A DNA stretch of 64,000 nucleotides, from positions 124,001 to 188,000 of the forward strand of contig JACCGJ010001620.1 in the NCBI GenBank assembly GCA_013407085.1, read 5' to 3'. The notes under the pieces are model-generated. The model saw nothing but the letters and a program-made list of their open reading frames with translations, was not told the DNA's origin and did no database searches. The stretch is from Atriophallophorus winterbourni (Eukaryota > Platyhelminthes > Trematoda > Plagiorchiida > Microphallidae). Below are positions 49,405-60,843 of this stretch, piece after piece. Each line of letters begins with the position of its first letter. The first letter of the stretch is position 1. The position numbers and the translations under genes were made by a program.

Positions 49405-50265
49405 ACTCGTTAGTTAAAAGGGACCCTACAAATAAACTCGCGCGCTAGGAACATCACCATACAAAAGAATTTTTAAACTATTCATTTGGCTTTTAATTAC
49501 ACTGTGATTATTCCTATTCTGAAATTATGGTTTAAGTTTAGGAAGACTACTTTTAAATGAAAGCCCGTTCCGATGTTCAAACAGCTCATGATATTGAAGA
49601 TACTCTGAATTAAAATTATAAAGCTTTTAAAGCAAATCATTCGAAACTAAATAGCCATAACTGGGTCAATTATCAACAAATGGCAACTGCACTGAAGTAA
49701 TCCTCTTATCAAGATAAGCACTCCTCAAACCGAATTTGCAAATCAAATTGATCACCGATAATGCCAAACAATTATTCAATTGCCTCGAATGCAACTCAAA
49801 AGATAACAATGGTCCGTTGTACTGGAATACTAGGTATAATTCACACTCTACCACTATATACTAGGACCTCCACAAGGTGTTTATACTCAAATGCACAAAG
49901 CTAATGTGCATTCAGTTTTTCCCGATATAATTGTTGCAGCCAAGACCGACCACCGATCTTACACACCAGGTAGATATTTTGACTCTTAGTGTAAAGGTGT
50001 GAAGTGCATCATCCTTCAGTGCTAACCGCGAGCTTTCTAATTATAAGCAGAACATCACCATCGGGAACAATGGAAGAGCAGGATGCGCCTAATAGTCTTA
50101 CCATGACCATCATGAATCCGTAATATTTCGGGTTCTGGAAGGATTTATTAGAACCATTCGAGCGAAAACTTCCTTGGAAGTAAGAGGAAGTATAAGGATA
50201 TAGCTATCGAACGATATACAATTCATGAATGAATGAATGAATGCACAAGCCTGATCCAGGCAAAG
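49405..50265. other. No gene recognised
   Basis: AT-rich; a (GAAT)n tract lies at 50227-50243. Confidence 0.35.
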
Positions 50266-50520
50266 TGTCGTACAGTCAGAGACTGCACGTGGGCTGAGAT
50301 ACTGTCAGGTTGCCCAGGCCTAGACAGATCAATTCAGCCAAACTAGCCCGGCGTGGTGATGGCTTGAATTGTACTGGTTTCCACGAAATCGATTGACAAA
50401 ACAGGTTGAAGTTACAACAGCGAGAGACATGTTTCAGATCAGTGTTGTGGTTATCTGATTTGTACATATAAGAAAGGTGTGTGTTTTGTTCTTTCGTCTT
50501 GCGGACCGATTGACATCAGG
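50265..50520 (-). repeat. Unclassified dispersed repeat X
   Basis: The - strand repeats aaacacacacctttcttata, gtcaatcgatttcgtgg and caagccatcaccacgc from the 11.2 kb copy. Its distal part (gatctgtctaggcctgggca, then gtctctgactgt) recurs at 55180-55262 on the + strand. Confidence 0.5.
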
Positions 50521-50698
50521 AACTTGATAGCCACTTGACAGAATCGTCATGTGGCTGTGAAATGCGAGGTTACCGTAGTTAATCTTTAAGCGGGTGGCCT
50601 GAAGCCTGTGACAAAAATGCACTAGACGTGATAAATGCGAACGTCATCCTGGGACCTTGCGTTAGGTTATGTTACGACTAATCCTTCGATTTTGAAAC

Positions 50699-52265
50699 AA
50701 TTTAAGGATTCAAGGATTTATGGTTAAAAAGTTAATACTTTACAACACCACAGTATTGTGGTATGAATGAATACGTGAAAAATATGATAGTATAAGAGGA
50801 ATATAGAATGGAAAGCTCACAAATGATTTTCTTTTGCATGTATCAGTCCAAATTTGGTTTTAAACATCGCCAGGCAAGGAGAATCCATCACATAGTGGGG
50901 TAGGCAATTCCAAATAAATATAGCACGTACTGCGAAAAAATGGCACCGACAATCAATACGGGAGCTTGGGACCTAAAGTGATATGTCCGCTTGTGACTTT
51001 CGCATCACACACATCAAGCAAGTGTTTTAGTGAATGTCTTTTGGCAAACGCAAGTTTATATGTTAGAGAAATATCGCGTCGTATCCTCGTTTGGGTAAAA
51101 TCGCATAGACCCAGACGTCGCAATCTTTCGGTGTACGGAACATTGCGAAGACCCATCACTAACTTTGTTGCTCTGTGATAGACTCTGTCAAAGAGAGCAC
51201 TATCTTTTCGCAACCAAGGAGACAGGAACACTACCACATACTCCACCGAAAGACGAAGGTGTACGTTAATTATCCTTGGTAACGTTACTACAGAGAATAT
51301 ACCAAGTATACTTCGAACGATACCTAACAGTCAGTTGGCCTGTAGATAAATATTCTGGCAGTGAAGCGTGCTCTTCAGGTTTCCACTAATCCATATTCCA
51401 AGATCTTTTTCCAACGAGCACCATGTCAAGTTTTTAGTCATTAATCGATATGCCCAAGGAACATTCTTGCCAAGTTGGAGCATTTTACTTTTCCGTATGT
51501 TGAATGTCATGTCATTCATAGACGCCCAATTTCAACTGTTGTCCAAAAATCCATTTGCAGTTTCTCACAATCATCTGCAGAACTGGTTTGCATCTAAATG
51601 TTCATATCATCTGCGAACAGGACAATTTTTTATTATATAAGGGGATACATCTTTTATGTATAATAGAAAGTCGAACGGGCCTAGCACGGATGGGACACCG
51701 CTGGTGGTTTTGAACTTTTGGGATAGCATACTGTTTACTTTAACTCGGGCGTGGCGATCTGACATGTAGTTGCACAACTATTAGAGAAGTGGCTCACATA
51801 TTCTTATACCTATCAGTTTTTGAAGAAACAAATGGTGATTGACTCTGTCAAAAGCTTTAGAAATGTCTAAGTAACAGACGTGAATGCAAGAACTTCTATC
51901 CAACTCCTTCGTCCAGTCGCCTAACGCTATGAGAAGGTTCGTTAAACAAGAGTGATGAGATCAAAATTCATGCTGCGCTGGCGAAAACATATTGCGCAAT
52001 TTAAAGTGTGCAACCATTCTTTCCGAGACTATACGTTCCATGACCTTACCAATAACTGGTATGACGGGACGATAATTTGCAGCGGCAGAGCGGCAGCGGC
52101 ATTTGAAGATAGGTGAAATCACACCGGACTTCCAATCTTTTGTTACCGCCCTCTTAAGCAACGAATAGTTAAACAGGTTGGAAAGCGGTTCACAAAGCTG
52201 ATGATGACGGAACCTGAACACATCCGGTGTGATGCCATCCGCATCTGGGGATTTTCTTACATTTA
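50699..52265 (-). mobile_element. CR1-like LINE, 5'-truncated and decayed
   Basis: Tail aggattcaaggatttatggt at 50704-50723, then on the - strand WLRKDSALFDRVYHRATKLV then MGLRNVPYTERLRRLGL (50953-51246), KNLTWCSLEKDLGIWISGNL (51331-51519) and DWKSGVISPIFK, then NYRPVIPVIGKVMERIVSE (51961-52221). Several stops. Confidence 0.75.
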
Positions 52266-52433
52266 GTTTTAATAATTTACCCAGGACATTAAAGGTATTT
52301 ATTATTAAAACAATATAAAGCTGAGCAATGACTATACGATCAATGACACTCTATATACCAATATGTAAAAAGAAATCCACTAGTAATCGAATAATTTTGT
52401 GGTTCAATATTGAGTTGCGCATCACTTAGAACT

Positions 52434-52600
52434 CTGCTGACCTTATTCTTGCTGCCCTAAGAAAATGTCGTAAGTTTTCATTTGTTTTCATTCGTTTGAA
52501 CTCCAATAAATGCTGGCTGATTCTTCTCCAGCACATCACTCATCACAGAAGCATTTACGTCGGATCAAGCCCTTTGTCAAGCTTTCTTTTGGAACAAATG
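52434..52600 (-). mobile_element. RTE-like LINE family B, internal fragment
   Basis: Corresponds to 47415-47575 of the full-length copy (cttattcttgctgccctaag, aatgctggctgattcttctc), in the same orientation. The rest to 52760 shows nothing. Confidence 0.6.
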
Positions 52601-52759
52601 AGCTAATATTTTTTTAATTATTAATGTGATTGATTGTTCTAATGAGTATTTAAACAAGCCCAGCATTAATGAAGTTCTTTCAAACAACTGTTAGAATAGA
52701 CACAGTGGATCCATTGTAGATTATCATTTTGAAGGAAATGACCAATTCTCCAGTGTTCA

Positions 52760-52870
52760 TTGCGTCTCCACTTACACATCACATCCAGTTTCTACCTGCT
52801 TGCTGTCAACAAGTGAAGAAAGTATGATAACTTTAAGTAACGCCCCAGACCGTGAAAACTGCTAAACCGA
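52760..52870 (-). repeat. Hammerhead repeat, very degenerate copy
   Basis: tgcgtctccacttacacatc then acatccagtttctacctgct then tgctgtcaacaagtgaagaa follows the layout of the 25.2 kb units, but the core is lost. Confidence 0.4.
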
Positions 52871-53599
52871 GTTCCGTTTGGAACATTCCGATTATCGATC
52901 CGCTTATTGGATCTGCATCAACTGATCAAACCGATGGAAATGTTCAAATTCCCGTCGCGATTAACATAAGCTTCAAATCTATAGAGATAATCGTAACATA
53001 TTTTGAGCTTCATATCTAAACGTTCGCTATATAAACGCTATGAGCACAAAATTAATCAGATAGCTTAACGAGTGTAGATTTTGCTATGTGCTGCACAGCT
53101 CTCGGGGTGACGAAGCTAAATCGGATTCTTCTTGATTTATATAACAGTGTGGTGAACCAATGTGTACTTCTCGAAATCATGAAAGATTTCTCGTTGCACA
53201 GATTGATATTGGCGGTCATTGGATAATCAGCTAACCACTGAGCTGTCTGTATCAATTTAAACAAATTAGTATTTCACGTCCACCTATCACCTATAAGTCA
53301 CGTCAATTTGCATTAGTCGATTATGTGCTTGACCGATGAGATAAAAATCATCATAATATCAAACATTAAGTCTTATACTCAAATAATTTAACAATAGATA
53401 GAAATTGAAATGCTAAAATTTCGACGAGCATGGCGCTATTCCTGACTAGCCACTTAAAAATCGCTGTTGGATGAAACGAAAGGATCGTACGGAATCTGTC
53501 TATGGAGGTCTTCACTTTGAATACTGATTTTAAGTTTATACTTGATGACAATGTACAAATAAAAGTGTCATTTAGAAATTGTTGCTTTGATCAAATTTC

Positions 53600-53685
53600 T
53601 GCTGTTATTGGAATGTTGCAAAAATGTTCCAAACAGTTACCGATGCTGCATTGCACCTACTGTGTGGAGTTATTTTAGTCCCCAC
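53600..53685 (+). repeat. Unclassified dispersed repeat, copy 2
   Basis: Matches the reverse complement of about 25-95 in this window. The flanks (52870-53590) show nothing recognisable. Confidence 0.45.
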
Positions 53686-53779
53686 ATGAAACGAAATTTT
53701 AGTTTGTAAATTAGGATTTATCCTCGAATTCGCAAAAAATGGGTTATAGCACAAAGTCAGAATGGCCTTCGAATATCAG

Positions 53780-53875
53780 GTCACGGATACACATACATGA
53801 TGAGTGACATTAACTGCGAAACCGGTCGTGTGCATCTGTACTTCTTTTCGAAGGTTATATACTACTTACTCAATA
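53780..53875 (+). repeat. Hammerhead repeat, partial copy
   Basis: acatgatgagtgacattaac then tgcGAAACCGGTC and gtgtgcatc. Stem III and the cleavage triplet are intact, but the first core base is A instead of C and stem II is disrupted. Confidence 0.5.
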
Positions 53876-54819
53876 AAATCTGACTATAAAAATATACCGC
53901 ACAACATTAGTTATGACGCGTATGCCTTTGGTACTAAGAAAAGATATACTTTCTCGATTCAATTAGACGATCAGATGTGGATCGTTTAAATGCTTATTGT
54001 GCCAATCACATTTTTTACATACAAGGTTGCTAGGTCTCATATGGTAGGTGATTAACTCCGGTTTAACTAGCAGGAAAAGCACAAGTGATGTTCTTCCGAT
54101 TTGAGAGCGTACAAAAATGTCGCAATCATTTTAAATTCCAGTTGAGCAAATAATTGCAACTGTTCAACGTCCACTTGGTCCAGATTTCATCAACTCCTCG
54201 AATTAATGTTCGAAACTTGCTTCCAGTGACCCTGTTTCGCAAATGTGAATGGTTGACACACTAAAAATTCTTTACTTTGTATGATAAAAGATACAGAACC
54301 ACCCTTCATTCAAATGTACGACAAATTCTGCTGCTTGAGTTATATCTGCTCAGGCGACAACATGTTTGTTCAATTTCCTGTAATACATCCTCGGGCTTCT
54401 TGAAACCAAATCATTGGAATCTATGTTTACGAAATTTATATTACTCAAGAAGATAACTTAGAAAATGTTATAATTTTTGTGCGTGACTTGACATTCAACA
54501 TTTCACCGACAATAACGAATTAACAAACCACAACTTGAATAACCGTCCATGCGATCTGTACCAAACACTCGTCACGACGGCATAGTGCACGCTCAATTTT
54601 AACATTATTTTGTTCCTATAACTCACTCATTATAAAATTTGTTAAGCGTTTTATTCATGCGATTTTACATGCCTTCGGGAAACCTATACTCATGTGCTGA
54701 TATACATCTGTCTCTGATTACATTTTAATGATAGATTCCTACACTGTTCCACATAATCCATATCTATATACACTTAAATCACATACACCCCTCAACCCGT
54801 ATCGTGCTTTAGCTACTAC

Positions 54820-55350
54820 AATGAAACTGCATGCAAATATAGACTTTTGTTCGAACCCAAGGTTTTAGCCTAATTTACATGTGTGTTCAGATATATTTTG
54901 ACAGATTGATTTTGCTAATCTTATCCAACGGTGGCTTACAAGCGCAACCTATTTATCATTTTTTACCTTTTCAAGTGCATGCGTATCCTGAGTATACTTT
55001 CCTTACATGTTGAGTACAGATGGCATGAAACGGGTAGTGGGCACGAATGTGCAATCGTACACTACTTCTGTGAGGTGCAGCTAACACCATGCTAAATTGA
55101 TTGGCAGTTGGTAATGAGCTGCATGTTGAAACACGCTGTATTCTCACTACCATCTTTATTCTCTATTTCTCATATCTGTCTAGGCCTGGGCAAATTGACA
55201 GTAATATAGCCCACTTGCAGTCTCTGACTGTGACGCACATTGCCTGAATCAGGCTTGTGCTTACATGCCATACCAGTGGGCTATGTCATGAAAATGCATG
55301 CAAATACATATTTTTTGTTCAACCCCATGGGTTTTACCTCATCCACATAA
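54820..55350 (+). repeat. Hammerhead-family array, decayed, split by repeat X
   Basis: Two B-box-like regions (cttttgttcgaacccaagg at 54846-54864; ttttgttcaaccccatgggt at 55313-55332) match the pol III part of the 15.1 kb subtype. A decayed core lies at 55010-55045 (tgttgagtaca ... gcatgaaacgggtagtggg). A repeat X piece occupies 55180-55262. Confidence 0.45.
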
Positions 55351-55761
55351 GAATGAACAGGGTGATCATGCCAGTAACTTCAAAATTCAGACTTTGTGTG
55401 CTTTTGCTCAAATTACATCCTTAAAAGATTAGGCCAATTTCATTTGGCGCTATCAGAACCTTGAAAGTATTCGAGAGTAACAATTAATTGCAGCAAAACT
55501 ACATTTTTATTGTAATGATTCAAAAATACTTTAGCAAAATCAGCTTGTTGCGAAATGGGGATTCAATAAAATCGGAATTTGAAAACATTTTGATCAACTC
55601 TCTTAGCAATTCAGTTATCACATGTTTAAGGGAATTTAAAATTTGATTATCAGGAATAATAATCCGACAAAATATCTCGATTTAGTTCTCATTAATTGTT
55701 AGTCAAAATTAAAAATCATCGATTTGTAAAATCGCTAAGTTCCAAATTCTGGACTTATTGA
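55350..55761. other. 3' flank of the ACSS3-like gene
   Basis: Nothing recognised apart from the possible poly(A) signal on the - strand at 55506-55511. Confidence 0.35.
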
Positions 55762-55866
55762 TTAAGTACTCTCGGAATCCGCCACAGCGGAAGCTTTCAA
55801 GCCCGCTTTGATCATTGCCTCATGTATCGCGCCATACACCGATCTGTCTTCAATCGTAATTGGAAC
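55762..55866 (-). CDS. ACSS3: ACSS3-like acyl-CoA synthetase, last coding exon
   Basis: After the acceptor cacaaccag the frame reads VPITIEDRSVYGAIHEAMIK... and stops with TAA after 34 residues. The IEDxSV(F/Y)G block is the expected C-terminal end of ACSS3-type enzymes. A possible AATAAA on this strand lies about 250 bases downstream (55506-55511). The intron between this exon and the previous one is only 76 bases. Confidence 0.87.
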   Translation of the reverse strand, partial: VPITIEDRSVYGAIHEAMIKAGLKASAVADSEST

Positions 55867-55942
55867 CTGGTTGTGAATGAAATGGCTCGTTAAACTACTC
55901 ACAAATTCATTTGTCGTACTATTAAGCAATGCAAAATCTTAC

Positions 55943-56154
55943 TCTGACGGGTTTTCCCGCAGCCATATCGGCCAAACTTGCACGGGAAATTTTCCCCGAT
56001 CTAGTTTTCGGTAACTTGGGAACGAAGCAAGCTCTTGAGAATGCTGCTACTGGGCCAACGTTTTTCCGGACAGTCTCGATCACATTTTTGAGTGCTTCTT
56101 CTTCCGAGAGTTTTGTATCATGATGCAGTACGAGGACGCCAAACGGAACATGAC
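55943..56154 (-). CDS. ACSS3: ACSS3-like acyl-CoA synthetase, exon with catalytic lysine
   Basis: The acceptor tttacaag precedes GTCATG, completing the Gly codon split by the phase-1 intron. The exon encodes HVPFGVLVLHHDTKLSEEEA... and then LPKTRSGKISR, the C-terminal-domain motif whose Lys (in SGK) catalyses adenylation. It ends ...AAGKPVR at donor AGA/gtaaga in phase 0. Reading through this donor would add only VRFCIA before a stop. I therefore take the donor as used and the short tail exon at 55866 as the true C-terminus. Confidence 0.9.
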
Positions 56155-57059
56155 CTTGTAAATAGGAATCAAACAAACGAATTCAATTTAGTTGGAAATT
56201 TGAATGGCACTATAATATAACTGGTTATCGTAGCTAAAACCACACAATCAATGGAAGACACATGCGCGAAACGCCCAGAACACAACCAGTAACAACAGTG
56301 CCAAAAGCCAATATATATTCAGCTTCAACTCAAGGAAGATGCCTCTAGCGAATCGCTAAACCCTAAGTTAAAGCAGATAGTTAAACGAATGTTCACTTCT
56401 GGAACAGTGAGAATAACATTCACAACAAACCGGTAATCAAACAGCAGTTTGAAGACAAACTCAATGTGCATTTACAATTTCATCTGCTGATGTGGGAGAC
56501 ATTACTTGTACGACGTGAGTATCTCAACACCATCCAAGTTAGTTAAACAAAAGTTGTTCTAAAACGTTAAACCGTTCAATCCTAACCAACCAGATCGACA
56601 TAGACCTCCAAGAGGATGCGTTCACTATTGTTTACATGGATCTCGAAAACGTGTCATGAAGACTTGGCTGAAACATTTTGAGAATAGCAATGACAATGGC
56701 GATCAACATCTATCTGCCGAACTTATGTGTCCAGAAGCGATAAGTGCGTCATCTCTCATTGCTTTAGCCAACATCGACATGGATCGGACCAGCATGAACA
56801 ATAACACGTGAAACGTTTTGTTTTTGTGTATGGTTTGATGTCAATCAGATTCTTTTTTCACTTTCTTATGCATGTATTGCAAAGATTGATTAGAATATCC
56901 ATCTCTCGAATAACGTGCATGGTTCACACAGAAAATGGAACATTTTATTTCACGGTTTTCGTTTATCGTTGGAAAACACTCACGGTTCTAAATATGCGAA
57001 CAGAAATACTATGTAAAACAAAGTTTACCTACAGCACATACCGTGAATACACCCAATGA

Positions 57060-57430
57060 TCTTTTAGAAATTGAATCATAAGGTTTGAGGATGTGATCAC
57101 CACAATACATTGGTCATTTTACGCATCATGAGCGCTTGATGGGAATGAATGCGATTCTGTATTTGAACATTATGCTTCATCGTAAGAAACCTATTTTACA
57201 GGGCATTTCATGTATTATTTTTGTATACTACCTTCTCACTGATTCAATGCAGGTTGAATATAATCTTTACTGTCACCATATGATGACGACAAGTGTGTGC
57301 GGGGGATGTGATCACCAAGATGCATTCGCAACTTTGAGTATCTTGAGTGCTTAACCGGGCTTCGTTGTGATTCTCTGTTTGACAATCGTGGTTCGATACA
57401 TGAACCCCGTAGATCAGTGGCTTTTAATCA
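57060..57430 (+). repeat. Hammerhead repeat, diverged copies in ACSS3-like intron
   Basis: Shares gatttgtgattctctgtttg-like and gtggttcgatacatgaaccc text with the 22.6 kb unit and keeps a decayed core at about 57275-57300 (atgatgacgacaagtgtgtg). The remaining intron to the left (56155-57060) shows nothing. Confidence 0.5.
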
Positions 57431-57439
57431 TTACAAAGT

Positions 57440-59848
57440 TTACTGTTGGTGTTTTTGGGGTCATTCGGTCGGTGTCGACCATGGATGTACATCACGATCG
57501 CACGATTTCTTTCATGTTCTACAGCTTTTCGAATGACTAAACAGTCCGATTCAATAGGATCAATCTCTCCCGCAGCGCTCGCAGCAATAGACACAAATCG
57601 GTCGATTGCCGTCAGTTGCACACTGGCGCGTGATCTGCGTTTGGCAGCCAAGAGCAGTATCTGCTCCTCCCTAGCTTTCACATTTTTACTCTTCGACGGA
57701 TCTTAGAACTGCGGCACACTTATCGACAGCAGACAATGGCCATCTTTTTAGACTTCAAAGAAGCATTTGATTCAGTCGATCGAAATGTCCTGTTTAACAC
57801 CTTGCTGTGTAAAGGCGTTCCGCAAAAGTATGTCAACATACTACGTGCACTTTATGCTCAAGCATCCGGATGCGTTAGGGTTTACAACGAAGTCTCACCC
57901 GAATTCCACACCACAAGTGGCGTCCGACAAGGATGCCCGACTTCTCCGTTTTTGTTCAATTTTGTAATTGATGATATTATGGAATTGTGCAACGATGGTG
58001 CCCCAGCTTTTGGAGTTCACATAATGCCAGGCGTCAAGCTTCTCGACTTGGATTATGCTGATGATATAGTTCTCCTCTTCGACTCGTACACAGATGCACA
58101 GGCGATACTGAACAAGCTATCTAGTATTGTGCCCGCATTTGGAATGCGTTTTTCACCCTCTAAGTGCAGTGTTCTGCTGCAGTTCATCGACATATCGAAC
58201 AACACTTTATTACTTGACAATCAGGCACTTGAAATTGTAGATCTTTTTACGTATCTCGGTAGTTGTATTAATAATTCTGAATCGGTAGATGACGAGGTCT
58301 CGGCACACATTTCTAAAGCGACCGTAGCATTCCGCAACCTAGGTCACCTCTTGCCTCAGAAAGGACTATCTCTGTTACTCAAGGGTAGAGTCTATAAAGC
58401 GACAGTTCGGGCTGTGCCACTGTATGGGTGCGAAACCTGGACCTTACGTAAAGAACACATTCAGCGTCTCCAAGTATTTGACAACCGGTGTCTCCGCAGC
58501 ATTCTAGGAGTTAGCTGTTACAATCGCATACGCACCGATGCTCTCCGAAATAAGTTGTTCGGTAGTAATGTTGATATAGAGAAGCAGATCAACCTGCATA
58601 GGTTACGCTGGTTGGGTCACGTTTTACGGATGCCGGACCACCGACTTCCGAAACAGATTCTTTTGCGACGCCACATCCTGATTGGCGTAAATCTCGGGGT
58701 GGCATAGGCAGTTGAAAACCCTTACTAGTAACCTTTCCAAAGTAGGCGCAGCACGTCTTCCAGGCTGGTGTCCCCGCGATCAGATATCGCAGTGGTTCGT
58801 TACGCTTCAGGGTATGTCCCGAAACCGTGTTCAATGGCAGTCTTGCACTAAGCATATTCTTGGAGTGTTTGCTTAACCTTGTATGTTGTCAAGTGGAGTG
58901 ACGAGAAAAGCTTGTTATGATGCATGGCAGTGAAAGCCGCAAGGAAGCTGCCGTGCTGATGTCGCTCTACTCGTTCACGAAACTTGTTTGAATGTATGTT
59001 CCATTCGAGGTGTAGGCACCTCTTCCCAGTTTGTTTGTGCTTACTCTTCTATAGAAGCCCTAGCAATTTAAGTCCTACCCTTCCCCATCTTTTAGGATTT
59101 TCCTTTTTCATGATTGTATGGCAGTTAAGCATTCGGTACGTGCTACCGGTGTAATGCTGTCTTTGATGATGATGATGATGATTTCACACAACGATTTATA
59201 CAATGCCTCAAAATTGAGCGGTCAAAAGAAAGTTCTTGTTAACTCTCGGGTTCAATGCCAAGAGCTTTCATATTTCTTTCGCACTCGTTTTTGTACCGTC
59301 TGTCTGTAGACCTGGCCAAGCCAATGTAGGCCCGACAGTAGTACGATGAACAAGCCCTAAATACCAGCTTTAGAAATCACTTCATCATTAGCCAGTACCC
59401 ATCCACGATATGTTCAAGATATGAGGGATGCTTTTGTAGAAAAATATTCAGCTTACGTTCGTGTCTTGCGTCGGTGGTCCAGGTTTCACTGCCGTACAGT
59501 ACAGCATTTAGTACGCCATTTAGTATACCATCATTTTTGTCTTCACATTCAACTTGCAGTTACCCCAAACACTAGAGGTCAATCGCTACAAAATGACAGC
59601 TGCTCTGCCAATCCGCTTAAAAATCTCCGTGTCTAACGAGAGGTTATCCGCAATGGTTGAACCAAGATATGTGAAATGATGTACTGGTTCAAGCTGGCAG
59701 TTTCGATCCGGGATGATGGGAGGCGATACAATCCTTTGACCAAGGACTTTGATCTTGCTCACGCTGATTGTTATCCCAAAGTCTTTGCATGTCGACGGAA
59801 AACAGTCCATTATCGACTGGAGGTGCTCTTGGGAGTTAGCATTTACTA
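57440..59848 (-). mobile_element. RTE-like LINE family B copy, split by a nested LINE
   Basis: The - strand carries the family 3' end at 57440-57682 and RT/C-terminal sequence at 59183-59848 (NCQLEPVHHFTYLGSTIADN, SLDTEIFKRIGRAAVIL). The pieces are contiguous in the full-length copy, and the intervening 1.5 kb is the nested element. 5'-truncated at about 59848. Lies in the intron between ACSS3-like exons at 56154 and 59959. Confidence 0.75.
57683..59182 (+). mobile_element. RTE-like LINE (family C), nested, young-looking
   Basis: A 5'-truncated copy of 1.5 kb flanked by the 7-base repeat tttcaca (57676-57682, 59183-59189) and ending in (TGA)n at 59165-59182. The frame 57736-58707 (323 codons) is an uninterrupted RT from FLDFKEAFDSVDRNVL through SGVRQGCPTSPFLFNF, the catalytic LDYADDIVLL and the thumb region YGCETWTLRKEH to WLGHVLRMPDHRLPKQIL. 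A frameshift near 58690 breaks the C-terminus. It interrupts a family B copy, so it inserted later. Confidence 0.85.
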
Positions 59849-59958
59849 CATTTCTACTATTTCAAGATCTTATGAACGTAATCAATACTGTCTCCGAATC
59901 ATGCCAGTGATCAACTAGAAACAGAAATAGATCCAAAGCAAACCATTCAAAATCTTAC

Positions 59959-60145
59959 CTTTAACATCGTGTTGAATAGCGATTACCGCAGCATCTACGA
60001 TGTCGGGAGCAGCTAAACATGCTTCTTCCAAAGCGCTCGTGCTCAAACGGTGTCCGGAAACATTTATTACGTCATCAGCTCGACTTAAAATATAAATGAA
60101 TCCTTTTTCATCTCTATATCCTAAGTCCATGGTATCAAAATACCC
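59959..60145 (-). CDS. ACSS3: ACSS3-like acyl-CoA synthetase, exon with hinge motif
   Basis: The exon begins GYFDTMDLGYRDEKGFIYILSRADDVINVSGHRLS, directly continuing ...DEFP from the previous exon in phase 0. It ends in phase 1 after ...IQHDVK with the first base of a Gly codon (aaag/gtaaga). The D-x-G-Y...G-x-x-x-x-x-SRADD segment contains the ribose-binding Asp and the hinge between the large and small domains. The following Gly-His-Arg motif belongs to the CoA-binding surface. A 3.8 kb intron filled with nested LINEs separates it from the next exon. Confidence 0.92.
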
Positions 60146-60261
60146 CTGCGAATACAATAAAAATATTTATGTTGCTTTCGCAGAGAATGTAAACAAAAAT
60201 GCAGCAACGTAAAACCAAAAGTGGTGTCAAGACATATTCGAACTTGATGGTTCATACTCAC

Positions 60262-60843
60262 CGGGAACTCGTCGAAGTACAACTTCTTGAATCGTTCATC
60301 GTCGTTCCACAATGTGATGAGTGATCCTGGAGGCATTGGTAATTTTATCAATATCCGTTTAAGCGCGTTTTCTTGACCTTCCTCATCCGATCCGACATGT
60401 AGGTCGATCGATTGCGAGCTGGTATTGCCTTCCACTTGGTCCACGAGCTGGACATTATAACCCGGAACAGGGAATCCAGCTGATCCCCCGGGTGCTGCTA
60501 TTCCTTTAGAATTCAGCATGCCGTCACTATAACCAAGACAGCATGAGGTGATAGGCCATCCAGTTTCTGTTTGCCACCAAGTATCTGTGAAACGTACATG
60601 CGGAGGTAAGTAGTCCATCAGCCAACGAGCCACGTGTTGATCGCAATGTTCACCCGCCACAAATATGTTGCGCAACTGGTTCAAATTGACCTCTTTGCTT
60701 CGATATCGTTCACTTTGTTTTAAGTTTGGATCTGCCATTCGAATGGCTCTCACTGCACTGGGTGTCATGAACCAGCCATTTACCTTGTTCTCAGCAGCGA
60801 CTCGGAAGTACTGCGCAGCATCTGGTGTCCCGATAGGCTTGCC
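60262..60843 (-). CDS. ACSS3: ACSS3-like acyl-CoA synthetase, main adenylation exon
   Basis: This exon of 194 codons starts GKPIGTPDAAQYFRV after an acceptor (catccag) and ends ...LYFDEFP at donor gtgagt, both phase 0. Family knowledge: ANL-superfamily ligases activate a short-chain acid with ATP to an acyl-AMP, then form acyl-CoA. ACSS3 enzymes are typically mitochondrial and prefer propionate. Seen here: FVAGEHCD, the core motif WWQTETG at exon residues 89-95, and the block AAPGGSAGFPVPGYNVQLVDQ. The match to ACSS3/PrpE rather than ACSS1/2 rests on IIYEGKPIGTPDAAQYF and SRADDVINVSGHRLS in the flanking exons. An insertion relative to my memory of the vertebrate protein follows LVDQ: a hydrophilic, acidic loop of roughly a dozen residues (EGNTSSQS...GSDEEG). 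No stop codons or frameshifts are present, so the gene looks functional. Expected neighbours are the other four exons listed. Confidence 0.92.

Noticed and set aside
55922..55942. ACSS3-like protein ending at VRFCIA
   Set aside because: This results from reading through a good donor (gtaaga); the next exon supplies the expected IEDRSVYG C-terminus.
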